Of a DNA stretch of 64,000 nucleotides, positions 37,659 through 47,858 are shown piece after piece. Position 1 is the first letter of the stretch. Every line of letters starts with the position of its first letter. Origin of the DNA: Borreliella lanei (GTDB lineage Bacteria; Spirochaetota; Spirochaetia; Borreliales; Borreliaceae); the NCBI RefSeq assembly GCF_014205895.1, contig NZ_JACHFC010000002.1, positions 124,001 to 188,000 on the forward strand. Reading direction: 5' to 3'. Position numbers and translations under genes: made by a program. A model generated the notes under the pieces. The model was not told where the DNA came from, did no database searches, and worked only from the letters and a program-made list of their open reading frames with translations.

Positions 37659-38717
37659 TTATTGCCTAACATCTCTCATATACTCAATAACAGATTCAGG
37701 CTCCAACTCTTTATTCAAAATTTTATATATAACGCTTAACAGGCTATTGGGATTGAAATCACGATTTAATTGTTTTAAAAAGGAAAAAATTGATTTAGCA
37801 GCTAAAACTCCCTCTGGTAAATATCCAATTTTTTCAATATTGCTTATCAAATCATCTATACTAAAAAAACTTTCTAAAATGTTTTTGCTAACAATTTCAT
37901 TACCAAATCGTCTATTTCTTCCAAACATGCTTCTACAAGTAACATCTAAATCACCAGAACCAGACAAAAACAAAAACGTTTCAATATTTCTTCCCCCAAG
38001 CTCCATTGCAACATCTTTTATATTATTCAAGGATACTGAAAATAAAAATGATTCTGTATTACTACCTATCAAATTAGGATAATTCAATTTATAAGCATCC
38101 AAAATTCCAAATGCAATTGCAAACACATTTTTTAAAGCTGCTGCTATTTGCACTCCAAAAACATCGTTACTATAAAATAAAGAAATTGAAGTTTTGCTAA
38201 ATAAATTAATAAACAAATATGCATTTTCTCTGTTATTGCTAGCCGCAACAAGTCCTGTTATCACACCAAGTCCAACTTCCTCAGCATGACTTGGGCCAAC
38301 AATATAAGTAATCTCATCTTTATATCCTTTCATAACTCTCTCAGCAGCTTCAATAACTGTCTGAGTTTTACCATCAAAAGTAATAAACCCCTTTGTAAGT
38401 ATTGCTAGCTTTGGCTTTATCTCCAAAGAATGCAAAAATTGATCCAATTTTTTTAAAATATCAACAGTAAAAAGAGAAGGCGTTGCAATGAAAATATAAT
38501 CAGACATTGATACAACTTCAAACAAATCTGAACTTGCAACTAAATTTTTTGGCAATTTAATTCCCTTTAAATATTTGGCATTAACATTTTCATTATTAAT
38601 ATCATTCTTAACATCTTCTTCAAAAGACCATAAAAAAATATTAAAATTAAATTTATCTGCCAAAGACTTCGCAATAGCCGTTCCCCAAGCACCTGCTCCT
38701 ATTACTGATATTTTCAT
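37659..38717 (-). CDS. gpsA: NAD(P)-dependent glycerol-3-phosphate dehydrogenase
   Basis: Interconverts dihydroxyacetone phosphate and glycerol-3-phosphate, linking glycolysis to lipid synthesis and redox balance; mutants of the B. burgdorferi gene are, as I recall, defective in infection. The 352-residue protein starts with the Rossmann motif VIGAGAWGTAIA. It has FIATPSLFTVDIL and LAILTKGFI. The catalytic Lys follows in AAALKNVFAIAFGI, and GGRNIETFLFLSGSGDLDVTCRS, RNRRFG and the PEGVLAAKSI block complete the family pattern. It ends at a bidirectional terminator shared with the gene on the other strand and follows the ClpA-like gene by 17 bases. Confidence 0.96.
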   Translation of the reverse strand: MKISVIGAGAWGTAIAKSLADKFNFNIFLWSFEEDVKNDINNENVNAKYLKGIKLPKNLVASSDLFEVVSMSDYIFIATPSLFTVDILKKLDQFLHSLEIKPKLAILTKGFITFDGKTQTVIEAAERVMKGYKDEITYIVGPSHAEEVGLGVITGLVAASNNRENAYLFINLFSKTSISLFYSNDVFGVQIAAALKNVFAIAFGILDAYKLNYPNLIGSNTESFLFSVSLNNIKDVAMELGGRNIETFLFLSGSGDLDVTCRSMFGRNRRFGNEIVSKNILESFFSIDDLISNIEKIGYLPEGVLAAKSIFSFLKQLNRDFNPNSLLSVIYKILNKELEPESVIEYMRDVRQ

Positions 38718-38734
38718 AAATACTCCCTATAACC

Positions 38735-41026
38735 TTATAAAAACTCATATTTTATTGTTTCATCTAAATAGATTTTTATTTTACCAGAATTTTCAATTTT
38801 CTTAAAAAGAATTTCATCTATTAAAAGTTTTCCTAGCTCTTTGAATATAAACTTTTTAACACTTTTTAAGCTATAACCCTTTCCATAGATCTTTTCTCGA
38901 ATATAATCAACAACACTTTTTTCAAAAAAAACATCGAATTTTCTATCTCTTAATATCCTTGCAAAACAATTAAGTTCATTAAAAATGATTTTTTCAAAAT
39001 CTAACTCATCAATAGATTTAAATACAAACACATGATCTATTAACTCTAAAAACTCATTAGGAAATCTCTTCTCTAATATAAGGTTAAAATCATTTCCCCC
39101 TGCCATTTTATTCTTAAAACCAATGCTATTAAGCTCTTTGCTTTCAGCATTGATACTTATTACTATTAAACTTTCCGATAAACTTACCTTTTTCCCAAGA
39201 CCATCAAAAAGTTTACCTGTTTTAAACCCCTCCAAAAAAAAATCTAAAACCCTTTTATTACATTTATCAAAATCTGATAAAAAAATAATAGAATTAGAAG
39301 ATTTGTTTAAAAATTTAAAAAATCTAGTAGATTCATAATATCCTTCATTACTTAAAACAGGCCCAATCAATCTATCAAGAGAATTAAAATCACTATACTC
39401 ACCCATGTTAAGAGTAAATTTCGGAATTTTAAACTCTTCTGATAAAATATCCGTCAATTTGCATTTTCCTGATCCAGAAGCACCAATAAAGGCAAATATG
39501 CCAATAGTACTTCTGTTGGCAAGCAAATTAAATTTTAATAGCTTGATATTTAATATCAAATCAAATATCAAGCTATCATGTATAATAAGTTCTTTTTTTA
39601 TTCTATTTTCTAAATTAATTAGCAATTGACTATTATATTCTTCAAAATTAAAAATGTTAGAACCAACAATAGATTTAATCAGATCACAAACATCGTCTTT
39701 TGTTATAATCCTTTTTATGTTTTCAAGCTTAAACTTAGAGCCTAATTCATCTAAAATATCAAAAGCTTTGTCTGGAAGAAATCTATCTTTAATATATTTT
39801 TTAGACATGACAATGCAAGCTTGTATTGCTTCGTCTGTATATTCCACATTATGATATCTCTCATAATCTTTTTTAATCTCCTGCAAAATATTATAGGTGT
39901 CTTCAAAATCGGGCTCTTTGAGCTCTATGCTCTGAAACCTTCTCATTAAAGCCTTATCTTTTAAAAAAAATTTTCTATATTCATATTCTGTAGTAGCTCC
40001 AATGAATTTAATTTTTCCCAAAGTAAGAATGGGCTTCAACAAATTGGAAATATCCATACTACCAAATGAAGTAGCTCCTGCCCCTATTATCATATGGATT
40101 TCATCAATAAAAAGCATAACTTTTTTTCTTGAGTTTAAAAAATCTAAAACCCTATTCACTCTACTCTCAAGATCCCCCCTATATTTAGTACCCGAAATAA
40201 GCCTACCAATATCAAGAGAATAGATTTCATACCCTATCAAATCCTTTGGAACATTGTCTATTTTTATTTTATATGCAAGACCTTGGATTAATACTGTTTT
40301 TCCAACACCAGGTTCTCCAAATAAAATAGGATTACTTTTATGCTTCCTAAGTATCACCTGGATTAACCGAGATAATTCTTGCTTTCTGCCAATTAAAGGA
40401 TTGTATTTTAAATCCAAAGTATCAATAACATTTGTTAAAAAATTACCAATAGAGTCTTTACTTTCTAATAAAATATTATCTTGATCTAACTTATCACGCT
40501 TATCATCAAAAATATGAAAGCCTCCTTTCCTTTTTGGCACATTATTATGAATATATTGTGAAATTAACTCACTGTCACCTGAGGCAGATTTAGTATTTAC
40601 AGCCAAATAATCATGAACTTCAATAAGTTTGTCAAAAATAGTCAAATTAAAACCCGAATTAAGCAGCGCATCTAAAATACTATTTTTTCTTTTTTTGACC
40701 AGAACCCACAATAAATCTTTTTCTTGTATTTTATAAGGTTTTTTATAAAAAAAAAGAGCGCTAATTATATCGTCATACAGATAATCCATACTAGAAACAT
40801 GATCTGGAATATAATTGCCCCTTAAGGGAAGTTTGTTAAAAAATTCCTCTAGTTGTTTATTAAGCTTATAAAAGTCAATTGCACACAAATTAAGCAGTTC
40901 TTTAACTTTATCGCTTTTAATAAGCCCATAAAAAATATGCTCTTCTGTAAACACAAGATGTTTAGATTCCATGAAAAACAAAAAAGTGTTAAAAAATAAA
41001 CAATTTAAAGCTCTTCTATCATACAT
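38735..41026 (-). CDS. clpA: ClpA-like AAA+ unfoldase with degenerate second ATPase domain
   Basis: A 763-residue Clp/Hsp100 protein (BB0369). A Clp_N-type domain (about 1-140) is followed by AAA1 with intact Walker A GEPGVGKT (237-244), Walker B LFIDEI (305-310) and Arg finger ALMRRF, and the DRFLPDKAFDILDELG block. AAA2 is altered. Walker A is GASGSGKC (Cys522 for Ser/Thr). Walker B reads FLSDFDK (582-588) instead of LLDEIEK. The usual EFLNRID is EFLELID, so the Arg finger position is Leu662. The ClpP-docking IGF tripeptide is retained (635-637). No ClpB-type middle domain is present. The ATG lies 10 bases after the tyrS stop with a poor ribosome site, suggesting coupling. Confidence 0.92.
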   Translation of the reverse strand: MYDRRALNCLFFNTFLFFMESKHLVFTEEHIFYGLIKSDKVKELLNLCAIDFYKLNKQLEEFFNKLPLRGNYIPDHVSSMDYLYDDIISALFFYKKPYKIQEKDLLWVLVKKRKNSILDALLNSGFNLTIFDKLIEVHDYLAVNTKSASGDSELISQYIHNNVPKRKGGFHIFDDKRDKLDQDNILLESKDSIGNFLTNVIDTLDLKYNPLIGRKQELSRLIQVILRKHKSNPILFGEPGVGKTVLIQGLAYKIKIDNVPKDLIGYEIYSLDIGRLISGTKYRGDLESRVNRVLDFLNSRKKVMLFIDEIHMIIGAGATSFGSMDISNLLKPILTLGKIKFIGATTEYEYRKFFLKDKALMRRFQSIELKEPDFEDTYNILQEIKKDYERYHNVEYTDEAIQACIVMSKKYIKDRFLPDKAFDILDELGSKFKLENIKRIITKDDVCDLIKSIVGSNIFNFEEYNSQLLINLENRIKKELIIHDSLIFDLILNIKLLKFNLLANRSTIGIFAFIGASGSGKCKLTDILSEEFKIPKFTLNMGEYSDFNSLDRLIGPVLSNEGYYESTRFFKFLNKSSNSIIFLSDFDKCNKRVLDFFLEGFKTGKLFDGLGKKVSLSESLIVISINAESKELNSIGFKNKMAGGNDFNLILEKRFPNEFLELIDHVFVFKSIDELDFEKIIFNELNCFARILRDRKFDVFFEKSVVDYIREKIYGKGYSLKSVKKFIFKELGKLLIDEILFKKIENSGKIKIYLDETIKYEFL

Positions 41027-41036
41027 CCAAAATCAA

Positions 41037-42254
41037 CTATAAAACAATTCGTAAAAACTTTTTTTTACCTACTCTTAATTCAACTTCATTGTTATTAAAA
41101 TCCTTTTTAGTAATAAGGTGGCTCTGATTTTCTACCCTTTTACCATTAATATAAACCCCTCCAGAATCAATTAATCTTCTGCCTTCTGACTTGCTGGGCA
41201 CAATTTTTGAATCTAGCATTAAATCAATCAACAATACCTCTTCTTCCAAATTAGAAAAGCTAAATTTAAAAAATGGAATATTACTTCTATCTCCGCTTCC
41301 CCTAAATGCGGCAAAAGATGCCTCTTGAACTTTCAAGGCTTCCGATTCTCCGTGAACAATTTTAGTTATCTCAAAAGCTAAAATCTCTTTGGCTTTATTT
41401 AAAGAATTTCCCTTAAAATTTGAAATTAATTCGATCTCATCTTCTTCTAAAAAAGTAAAAAGATATAAAAAGGTTTTCACATCAGAATCTGAAGTATTTC
41501 TAAAATACTGATAAAAATCATAAATACTATAAAGATTAGAATCAAGATAAACAGCACCTTTTTCTGATTTACCCATCTTTTTTCCATCACTTCTTGTAAT
41601 TAATGGAAACGTAAGCCCAAAAGCTTCTGATCCATTTTTTTTTCTAATTAGGTCAACCCCTGAGATAATATTTCCCCATTGATCATCACCACCAATTTGA
41701 AGTCGACAATTTTTAATTTTATTAAGCATATAATAATCATAAGACTGTAAAAGTTGATAATTAAACTCAATAAATGAAAGTCCAAAATCCAGCCTTCTTT
41801 TATAAGTTTCAAAGCTTAACATACGATTAACAGAAAAATGCATGCCAATATCTCTTAAAAATTCAATATAATTGAGATTATCTAACCAATTTGAATTATG
41901 AATAAAGCATTCTGAAGTAAAGTTGGTTATTCTTTGAAGTTGATTTTTTATCAACAAAGCATTATTGCTAATCTCTTCTGAAGATAAAATCTTTCTCATC
42001 TCACTTTTTCCAGAAGGATCGCCTATTTTTGCTGTAGAATCTCCAATCAAAACAATTGGCATGTGACCATGTTGCCTAAGATGCATCATTGCTAAAAAGG
42101 GAATCAAATGACCAATATGAAGAGAACTAGATGTTGCATCAACTCCTGCATAAAAAACTATTTTTTCTATATCCATTAAATCACTTAAAACTTTTAAAGA
42201 TGTACATTGCTTTAAAAATCCGCGTTTATGTAAAAGACTTAAAGCAAGATTCAT
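41037..42254 (-). CDS. tyrS: Tyrosyl-tRNA synthetase
   Basis: Class I synthetase charging tRNA(Tyr). The 405-residue protein has YAGVDATSSSLHIGHLIPFLAM (HIGH motif), LIGDSTAKIGDPSGK, the Tyr-binding FNYQLLQSYDYYML and QIGGDDQWGNIISG. The KMSKS equivalent is KKMGKSEKGAVYL. A C-terminal S4 RNA-binding domain (about 340-400, PSKSEGRRLIDSGGVYINGKR) is present. The ATG overlaps the glyS stop by 4 bases, so expression is coupled to glyS. Confidence 0.97.
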   Translation of the reverse strand: MNLALSLLHKRGFLKQCTSLKVLSDLMDIEKIVFYAGVDATSSSLHIGHLIPFLAMMHLRQHGHMPIVLIGDSTAKIGDPSGKSEMRKILSSEEISNNALLIKNQLQRITNFTSECFIHNSNWLDNLNYIEFLRDIGMHFSVNRMLSFETYKRRLDFGLSFIEFNYQLLQSYDYYMLNKIKNCRLQIGGDDQWGNIISGVDLIRKKNGSEAFGLTFPLITRSDGKKMGKSEKGAVYLDSNLYSIYDFYQYFRNTSDSDVKTFLYLFTFLEEDEIELISNFKGNSLNKAKEILAFEITKIVHGESEALKVQEASFAAFRGSGDRSNIPFFKFSFSNLEEEVLLIDLMLDSKIVPSKSEGRRLIDSGGVYINGKRVENQSHLITKKDFNNNEVELRVGKKKFLRIVL

Positions 42255-43588
42255 TTATTAAAATCCTTTTTGTAATTTAAAATCTCTGTTTTAATGTATG
42301 AATATAAATCATTAATAAAAATTCTCTTCTGAGTCATACTATTTCTTTCTCTAACAGTAACTGTTTCATCCTCAATAGTATTGTAGTCTATTGTTACACA
42401 ATAAGGAGTCCCTATTTCGTCTTGACGTCTATACCTTTTGCCTATTGTTCCACTATCATCGTAAAATATATGAAAATCATCGCAAAGCTCCATATAAATC
42501 CTTCTAGCAACTTCAATAAGCTCAACTTTTTTAACAAGCGGAAATATAGCAATCTTGTAAGGAGCCAACTTGGGATGTAAGCGCAAAACAATACGCTTGT
42601 CTCCATCTGAAAGTTCTTCCTCAGAATAAGCATCACAAAGGGTCATTAAAACAGACCTTGTAAGACCAGCAGAAGTTTCAATAACATAAGGCACATATTT
42701 CTCTTTTGTTAACAAATCATGATACTCAAATATTTTAGGCTTGTTAGAAAATTTAGCGTGCTGAGTCAAATCATAATTACCTCTATTGTGAATACCTTCT
42801 ACTTCCTGAAATCCAAACGGAAATTCATACTCAATATCAAATGCGGCTTTTGCATAATGAGCAAGCTGCGATGAATCATGAGCCTTAAATCTTAATTTAT
42901 CAGGCCTAATTTTAAGAGTTTCTATAAAAAAATTCATTCTATTTTGCTGCCAATAACAAAACCACTCGTCTATTTGCTTGGGATGAACAAAAAACTGCAT
43001 TTCCATTTGCTCAAACTCACAAGTTCTAAATATAAAATTTTTAGTAACTATCTCATTTCTAAACGCTTTACCTACCTGAGCAATTCCAAAAGGAATCTTA
43101 AGCCTTGAAGAATCCAAAACATTTCTAAAATTAACAAAAATTCCTTGTGCTGTCTCCGGCCTTAAATAAACTTCACTAGAACCATCCTCCACTGCTCCAA
43201 TATGGGTCTTAAACATTAAATTAAAACTTCTTGGGGAAGTAAAATTATTCTCAGCTTTGCAATTCGGACAATTTTTTGACAAATCAACAAAATCAGCTCT
43301 AAATCTACTTTTACAATCTTTGCAATCAACCATAGAATCTGAAAAACCATCAACATGACCAGATGCTCTCCAAATTTCAGGACGCATAAAAATAGCACTA
43401 TCTAAGCCTACAATATTTTCATGCAAGTACACCATGCTCTTCCACCACTCTTTCTTTATATTTTTTTTAAGTTCAACTCCCAAAGGACCATAGTCCCAAG
43501 CCCCTGAAAGGCCTCCGTAAACCTCTGAAGACTGAAATACAAACCCTTTTCTTTTTGCAAGAGAAATAATATCTTCCATTCTAACCAT
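42251..43588 (-). CDS. glyS: Glycyl-tRNA synthetase (single-chain, alpha2 type)
   Basis: Class II synthetase charging tRNA(Gly), 445 residues, of the homodimeric archaeal/eukaryote-like type rather than the alpha/beta bacterial type. It has VYGGLSGAWDYGPLGVELK, an insertion with two CxxC pairs (DCKDC and NCPNC) that probably binds zinc, LRPETAQGIFVNFRN, QVGKAFRNEI and FRTCEFEQMEMQFF. The class II motif 3 region is ETSAGLTRSVLM. The C-terminal anticodon-binding domain begins near LAPYKIAIFPLV. It is 17 bases downstream of gltX and overlaps tyrS. Confidence 0.96.
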   Translation of the reverse strand: MVRMEDIISLAKRKGFVFQSSEVYGGLSGAWDYGPLGVELKKNIKKEWWKSMVYLHENIVGLDSAIFMRPEIWRASGHVDGFSDSMVDCKDCKSRFRADFVDLSKNCPNCKAENNFTSPRSFNLMFKTHIGAVEDGSSEVYLRPETAQGIFVNFRNVLDSSRLKIPFGIAQVGKAFRNEIVTKNFIFRTCEFEQMEMQFFVHPKQIDEWFCYWQQNRMNFFIETLKIRPDKLRFKAHDSSQLAHYAKAAFDIEYEFPFGFQEVEGIHNRGNYDLTQHAKFSNKPKIFEYHDLLTKEKYVPYVIETSAGLTRSVLMTLCDAYSEEELSDGDKRIVLRLHPKLAPYKIAIFPLVKKVELIEVARRIYMELCDDFHIFYDDSGTIGKRYRRQDEIGTPYCVTIDYNTIEDETVTVRERNSMTQKRIFINDLYSYIKTEILNYKKDFNK

Positions 43589-43605
43589 AAAAATATCCTT
43601 AATAG

Positions 43606-45078
43606 CTATTCATTTATTCTTAAAAATTCCTGTGCTAATTTTATTCTTTCAAAAACTTTAGACCTACCTAGCAATTTTAAAGAATCAAAAAGCGGAGGAG
43701 AGACTTTGCTACCAAGCGCTGCAATTCTAATAGGAAGAAGAATTTCTCCCAATTTAAAACCATTACTCTCAGCAAAATCATAAAAAATTTTATCATTTTC
43801 CTCTGACGATCTTTTTTCAAATCCTTCTAAAATAGGCTTTATTAATTCTAAAATAGTACAAATCTCTTTAGCTGTTTTTTTCCTGCTTAAAAACTCATCT
43901 AAATTCCAAAATTTAATGTCCTCATAAAAAAATTTAGTCATATTTAAAGCATCACTTAATTTTTTAATTCTACTCTTTATAAGAGGAATTAATAACTTTA
44001 ATTTTTGATCCTCTTCTAAAGTACTAGGCTTAGAAACATAACCTTTTTTTTGAAAAAAAGGGAGTAAAAGATTAAATAAATCTTCATCTTTTTTTTCTCT
44101 AATATAATAGCTATTGAAAAAATCCAACTTATGATAATCAAAAATAGCAGGTGATTTATTGATCTTCTCAATTGAAAAAAATTGTTCAAGATCATTTTTT
44201 GAAAAAAATTCTCTTTTATCATCGTAAGACCAGCCAAGCAAAGTAACATAATTAATAATAGCTTCTGGAAGATATCCATCTTCAATAAACTGTCTTAAAG
44301 CCGTTGATCCATGTCTTTTACTTAATTTTTGACCATCATTTCCCATAACCATTGGAAGATGACAATAAATAGGGGGTTTCCATTTAAAAGCCTTATAAAG
44401 AAGCACGTGCAATGGACCTGAGGAAACCCATTCTTGAGCCCTTAATACATGAGTAATTTTCATTAAATAATCATCAACAACATTAGCAAGATGATAAGTT
44501 GGAAGTCCATCTGACTTGAGAATGACAGGATCAGGACTAATGTCCTTATTTGCCCATGTAATTTTTCCAAGCAAAATATCATCAAAGCTAGTATCTCCTT
44601 CTAAAGGAATTTTAAATCTAACGACGGGCTTGATTTTTTTAATTAACGCATTCTCAATTTCCTCATTACTTAAATTCCTACAATGCCTATCATATCCAGG
44701 TGGCATTTTATTAATATTTTGAATTTTCTTAATCCTTTCCAGCCTTTCAGGACTGCAATAACAATAATAAGCATGCCCAGATTCAATTAAATATTTGGCA
44801 TATTGCTTATATATTGCACTTCTTTGAGACTGAACATAAGGTGCATAATCACCTCCTACAACAGGGCCTTCATCAAAAGAAATACCAAGCCATTTAAGAC
44901 TTGAATACAGATCATTTTCGGCTTCTGGAGAATACCTGCTCTGATCTGTATCCTCAATCCTAAGCAAAAATTTACCTCCACAAGACTTTGCAAAAAAATA
45001 ATTAAACAAAGCTGTTCTAATCCCACCAATATGTTGCAAACCCGTTGGAGAAGGTGCATAACGAACTCTTATACTCAA
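43606..45078 (-). CDS. gltX: Glutamyl-tRNA synthetase
   Basis: Class I synthetase for tRNA(Glu). The 490-residue protein begins with [24 protein letters not shown] (HIGH equivalent). It has [18 protein letters not shown], the [17 protein letters not shown] block, RAQEWVSS and KLSKRHG as the KMSKS motif. With GatCAB encoded in this window it is probably non-discriminating, also charging tRNA(Gln) with Glu for later amidation. That is an inference from gene content. The start is TTG with a strong AAAGGAG site. Confidence 0.96.
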   Translation of the reverse strand: MSIRVRYAPSPTGLQHIGGIRTALFNYFFAKSCGGKFLLRIEDTDQSRYSPEAENDLYSSLKWLGISFDEGPVVGGDYAPYVQSQRSAIYKQYAKYLIESGHAYYCYCSPERLERIKKIQNINKMPPGYDRHCRNLSNEEIENALIKKIKPVVRFKIPLEGDTSFDDILLGKITWANKDISPDPVILKSDGLPTYHLANVVDDYLMKITHVLRAQEWVSSGPLHVLLYKAFKWKPPIYCHLPMVMGNDGQKLSKRHGSTALRQFIEDGYLPEAIINYVTLLGWSYDDKREFFSKNDLEQFFSIEKINKSPAIFDYHKLDFFNSYYIREKKDEDLFNLLLPFFQKKGYVSKPSTLEEDQKLKLLIPLIKSRIKKLSDALNMTKFFYEDIKFWNLDEFLSRKKTAKEICTILELIKPILEGFEKRSSEENDKIFYDFAESNGFKLGEILLPIRIAALGSKVSPPLFDSLKLLGRSKVFERIKLAQEFLRINE

Positions 45079-45090
45079 AACACAACTCCT

Positions 45091-45858
45091 TTAATAAAAA
45101 ACATCTTTTTTAGAAAAATCATAAATATAATAAAACACAACAAAAAATAAATTCGAACCAAGTAGCTTTGTATGCTTAGAATCTATCCTGTTTTTAAATT
45201 TATAGTATCGATTTCTAATATCATTTTTTTTACTTTCAAGTAAATCAAAAGATGTTTTTGATTTTCGCAATAAATAATAGAAATAAATAGTAAAAATATC
45301 ATTTTTTAAAAAAAACTTATCTAAAAAATTTACCAACTCTTTTAGCTTTGAGTGCTCTTCAAATGACAACATGCTAAGAGCCTCACAATATTTCACCCAC
45401 TTATTTCTACTGTACTTGTAATTTAAAATTAAACTAGAAGCCTTTTCTTTTTCTCTAAAGCTAATAAGAACAGAATAAAGCTCTATTATTGTCTTATACC
45501 TTAATCTGGAGTCTTTTAAATAAAAATAAAGCTCATCAAGGCTTTTTTTATCTTGTTTTATTAAAATAAACCTAAGAAGAATAGATATTTCAAAAACACT
45601 TTTAAGCTTTTTACGAACCATTTTAAGCTTTAAAAAAGTAAACGTATCTTCCATCCCATTTAAAATAAAATATAATCTTGAAAAAAAATACTGGGAATAA
45701 ATAACATTAAAAACAATCACTAATAAAAAATAAATTACAATAAATTGGTAATTAAACAAAATGAAGCTTAATTTCATTTGAAATCTTAAAATTGCCAGAA
45801 AATAAATAAATAATCCAAGAAAAATAATATTAAAACCTAAGCGTATTTTTTCTACCAT
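45091..45858 (-). CDS. Membrane-anchored protein of unknown function
   Basis: A 255-residue protein (BB0373 position). Two N-terminal hydrophobic segments (about 10-27 and 33-58) are followed by a basic, helix-rich domain (about 65-235) with repeated short helices such as LDELYFYLKDSRLRYKTIIELYSVL. That pattern is TPR-like in feel but without a convincing repeat. No family is recognised. It lies upstream of gltX by 12 bases and is probably the first gene of the gltX-glyS-tyrS-clpA-gpsA run. Confidence 0.75.
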   Translation of the reverse strand: MVEKIRLGFNIIFLGLFIYFLAILRFQMKLSFILFNYQFIVIYFLLVIVFNVIYSQYFFSRLYFILNGMEDTFTFLKLKMVRKKLKSVFEISILLRFILIKQDKKSLDELYFYLKDSRLRYKTIIELYSVLISFREKEKASSLILNYKYSRNKWVKYCEALSMLSFEEHSKLKELVNFLDKFFLKNDIFTIYFYYLLRKSKTSFDLLESKKNDIRNRYYKFKNRIDSKHTKLLGSNLFFVVFYYIYDFSKKDVFY

Positions 45859-45982
45859 AAAAATCTCTTCAAAAAAGCTTAATTCAAAAATTGAGATATA
45901 ATAAATACATTATACTAATAGATAGACAATTAATAAATAATATGATATACATGGTTAATAGAGCTTAATTTCAAGGGAATAA

Positions 45983-47122
45983 ATGCAAAATTCTGAAAGC
46001 ATTATCAAAAATATAAAAAATTCATCATATTTAATAGACAAGGAATTCTTAGTTTGGCCTGAGAATGCATTTATTGGAGACAAAAACATTGAGCTTATTG
46101 AAAAATGGAATTTAAAGTCATACATCAAAGAGAGAAAAAATTTTTTCAGTGACGATTCTGTTAAAAGAGAATATGAAGAAATACACAAAAAATTCAACGA
46201 AGAGGCTATTTCTAATTATCATGTAATAATAAGTAATTTAGAAGAAATTTATGAAAATTGCAAAAGAAATAAAAAAATATATTACCAAGATATTATGCCT
46301 ACTGTAAAAAAAGTAATAGAATTTTACAAGAAACAGAAAAAATTTTTTATCAAATATTTTAGAATTCCCAAGCTTTCTGCAAACTATCACATTATTCATT
46401 CAGTAAATACTGCTATCCTAACAGTAGCACTTGGTAATGAAATGGGGCTAAATAACTACAAAACAGTAGAACTTTGTAGTATTGCTCTTTTACACAAAAT
46501 AGGATTTTTATTTATCCCATCAAAAATAAGCGAAAAAAAAGAAGAATTAACTGAGGAAGAACTAGAAATAATAAAAAAATATCCTATAATAAGCTATAAA
46601 ATAGCTTCAACAAGCAATTTGTCGAGATCAATATGTTTGACACTTCTAACACATAAAGAAAATCTAGACGGGACTGGTTATCCTAAAGGATTGACAAGTG
46701 AAAATATCAGCATAGAATCAAATATAATAGGCGCTGCTAGCGCCTATTCCGCTATCATTTTAGATAAGGCATACAAAAAATCTTTTAATTCTGGAGCATC
46801 TATTATTGAATTAATCAAAGATGCTGACAAAAAATTTGACAAAAGAGTTTTAAAATTAATAATCAATGCAATATCTTCTTGTCCTTTAGACTTTATTGTA
46901 GAACTTAATGACAATTCTATAGCCAAAATAGTAGACATAGATGATTCTAACCCAAATCTCCCATACATCAACTACATAATAAAAAATGGAAAAGTTGTAG
47001 ACAAAAATGAACAATCTAGTGTTCAGTCTATACCAAATACAAATACAGGAATAAAAAAAATACTCAATCAAAATGAAATAGAGCTAATTAAAAATAAATA
47101 TTCTTTAATAGATATTATATAA
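45983..47122 (+). CDS. pdeB: HD-GYP domain protein PdeB with altered metal site
   Basis: A 379-residue protein. The homologue BB0374 is the described c-di-GMP phosphodiesterase PdeB. An N-terminal helical region (1-130) precedes the HD-GYP domain (about 135-300), which keeps the GTGYP signature (230-234) and overall helix order. Several canonical metal-binding residues differ: HD is His171-Lys172 (LLHKIGF), the following His before Pro is Tyr200 (KYPIISYK), HHE is His224-Lys225-Glu226, and the ADAYDA stretch reads AASAYSA (251-257). I see no membrane segment. A strong AAGGGAA site precedes the ATG. It leads the cluster with mtnN, metK and luxS. Confidence 0.9.
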   Translation: MQNSESIIKNIKNSSYLIDKEFLVWPENAFIGDKNIELIEKWNLKSYIKERKNFFSDDSVKREYEEIHKKFNEEAISNYHVIISNLEEIYENCKRNKKIYYQDIMPTVKKVIEFYKKQKKFFIKYFRIPKLSANYHIIHSVNTAILTVALGNEMGLNNYKTVELCSIALLHKIGFLFIPSKISEKKEELTEEELEIIKKYPIISYKIASTSNLSRSICLTLLTHKENLDGTGYPKGLTSENISIESNIIGAASAYSAIILDKAYKKSFNSGASIIELIKDADKKFDKRVLKLIINAISSCPLDFIVELNDNSIAKIVDIDDSNPNLPYINYIIKNGKVVDKNEQSSVQSIPNTNTGIKKILNQNEIELIKNKYSLIDII

Positions 47123-47144
47123 GACACTTAAAAGGAGAAAAAGA

Positions 47145-47858
47145 ATGATTTTGATAATATCAGCTATGCAAGAAGAATCAGAAGAAATAAATAAAATGCT
47201 TGATAACAAAGAAGAAATTGTATTAAACGACTACTTAGAAAATAAAAAGATTTATAAAGGAAAAATTTTGGGAAAAGATGTAATATCTTTAACTACAGGA
47301 ATTGGAAAAGTTAACGCATCAGCTTGGAGTAGTCAAATTATCTCTAAGTACAAAATCACTCACATAATAAACTCTGGAAGTTCTGGGGGGATAAAAGAAA
47401 ACTCTAACCTTAAAATATCAGACATCATAGTATCTTCAGAAACAGCATACTATGACTTTGACTTAACCAAGTTTGGACACAAAATAGGACAGGTCCCTAA
47501 TTTGCCACAAAAGTTTAAAACAGATGAAGAGCTACTAAAAAAAGTAGTTAATATTATTGACAACAAGCTTTTAAACATTGATATCCACATTGGCTTAATA
47601 CTAACAGGAGATCAATTCGTTGACAATGAAAAAAATCTTGAAACAATTAAAAAAAATTTCAAAGATGCTTTAGCTGTAGATATGGAAGGAGCTGCAATAG
47701 CTCAAGTAGCACACATATTTAAAATACCATTCATAATCATTCGCTCAATTTCTGATCTACCAAACAATAAAGACAACCATATAGACTTTAATAAATTTTT
47801 AAAAGCATCATCAATAAATTCAAGCAAAATGACAAAGGAACTTATTAGGCTAATATGA
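47145..47858 (+). CDS. mtnN: 5'-methylthioadenosine/S-adenosylhomocysteine nucleosidase (Pfs)
   Basis: Cleaves adenine from methylthioadenosine and S-adenosylhomocysteine; with SAH it gives S-ribosylhomocysteine, the LuxS substrate. The 237-residue protein has [11 protein letters not shown] with the catalytic-site Glu, [32 protein letters not shown], the [13 protein letters not shown] ribose-binding segment and SISDLPNNK with the catalytic Asp. It has no signal peptide, unlike exported relatives (Bgp) in the genus. The stop overlaps the metK start by 4 bases (ATGA). Confidence 0.96.
   Translation: MILIISAMQEESEEINKMLDNKEEIVLNDYLENKKIYKGKILGKDVISLTTGIGKVNASAWSSQIISKYKITHIINSGSSGGIKENSNLKISDIIVSSETAYYDFDLTKFGHKIGQVPNLPQKFKTDEELLKKVVNIIDNKLLNIDIHIGLILTGDQFVDNEKNLETIKKNFKDALAVDMEGAAIAQVAHIFKIPFIIIRSISDLPNNKDNHIDFNKFLKASSINSSKMTKELIRLI

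Noticed and set aside
37621-38082. 153-codon open frame on the + strand opposite gpsA
   Set aside because: It is antisense to a full-length, motif-complete gpsA, has no ribosome site of its own and its protein has no family pattern. It also starts inside the terminator of the EIIB-like gene.
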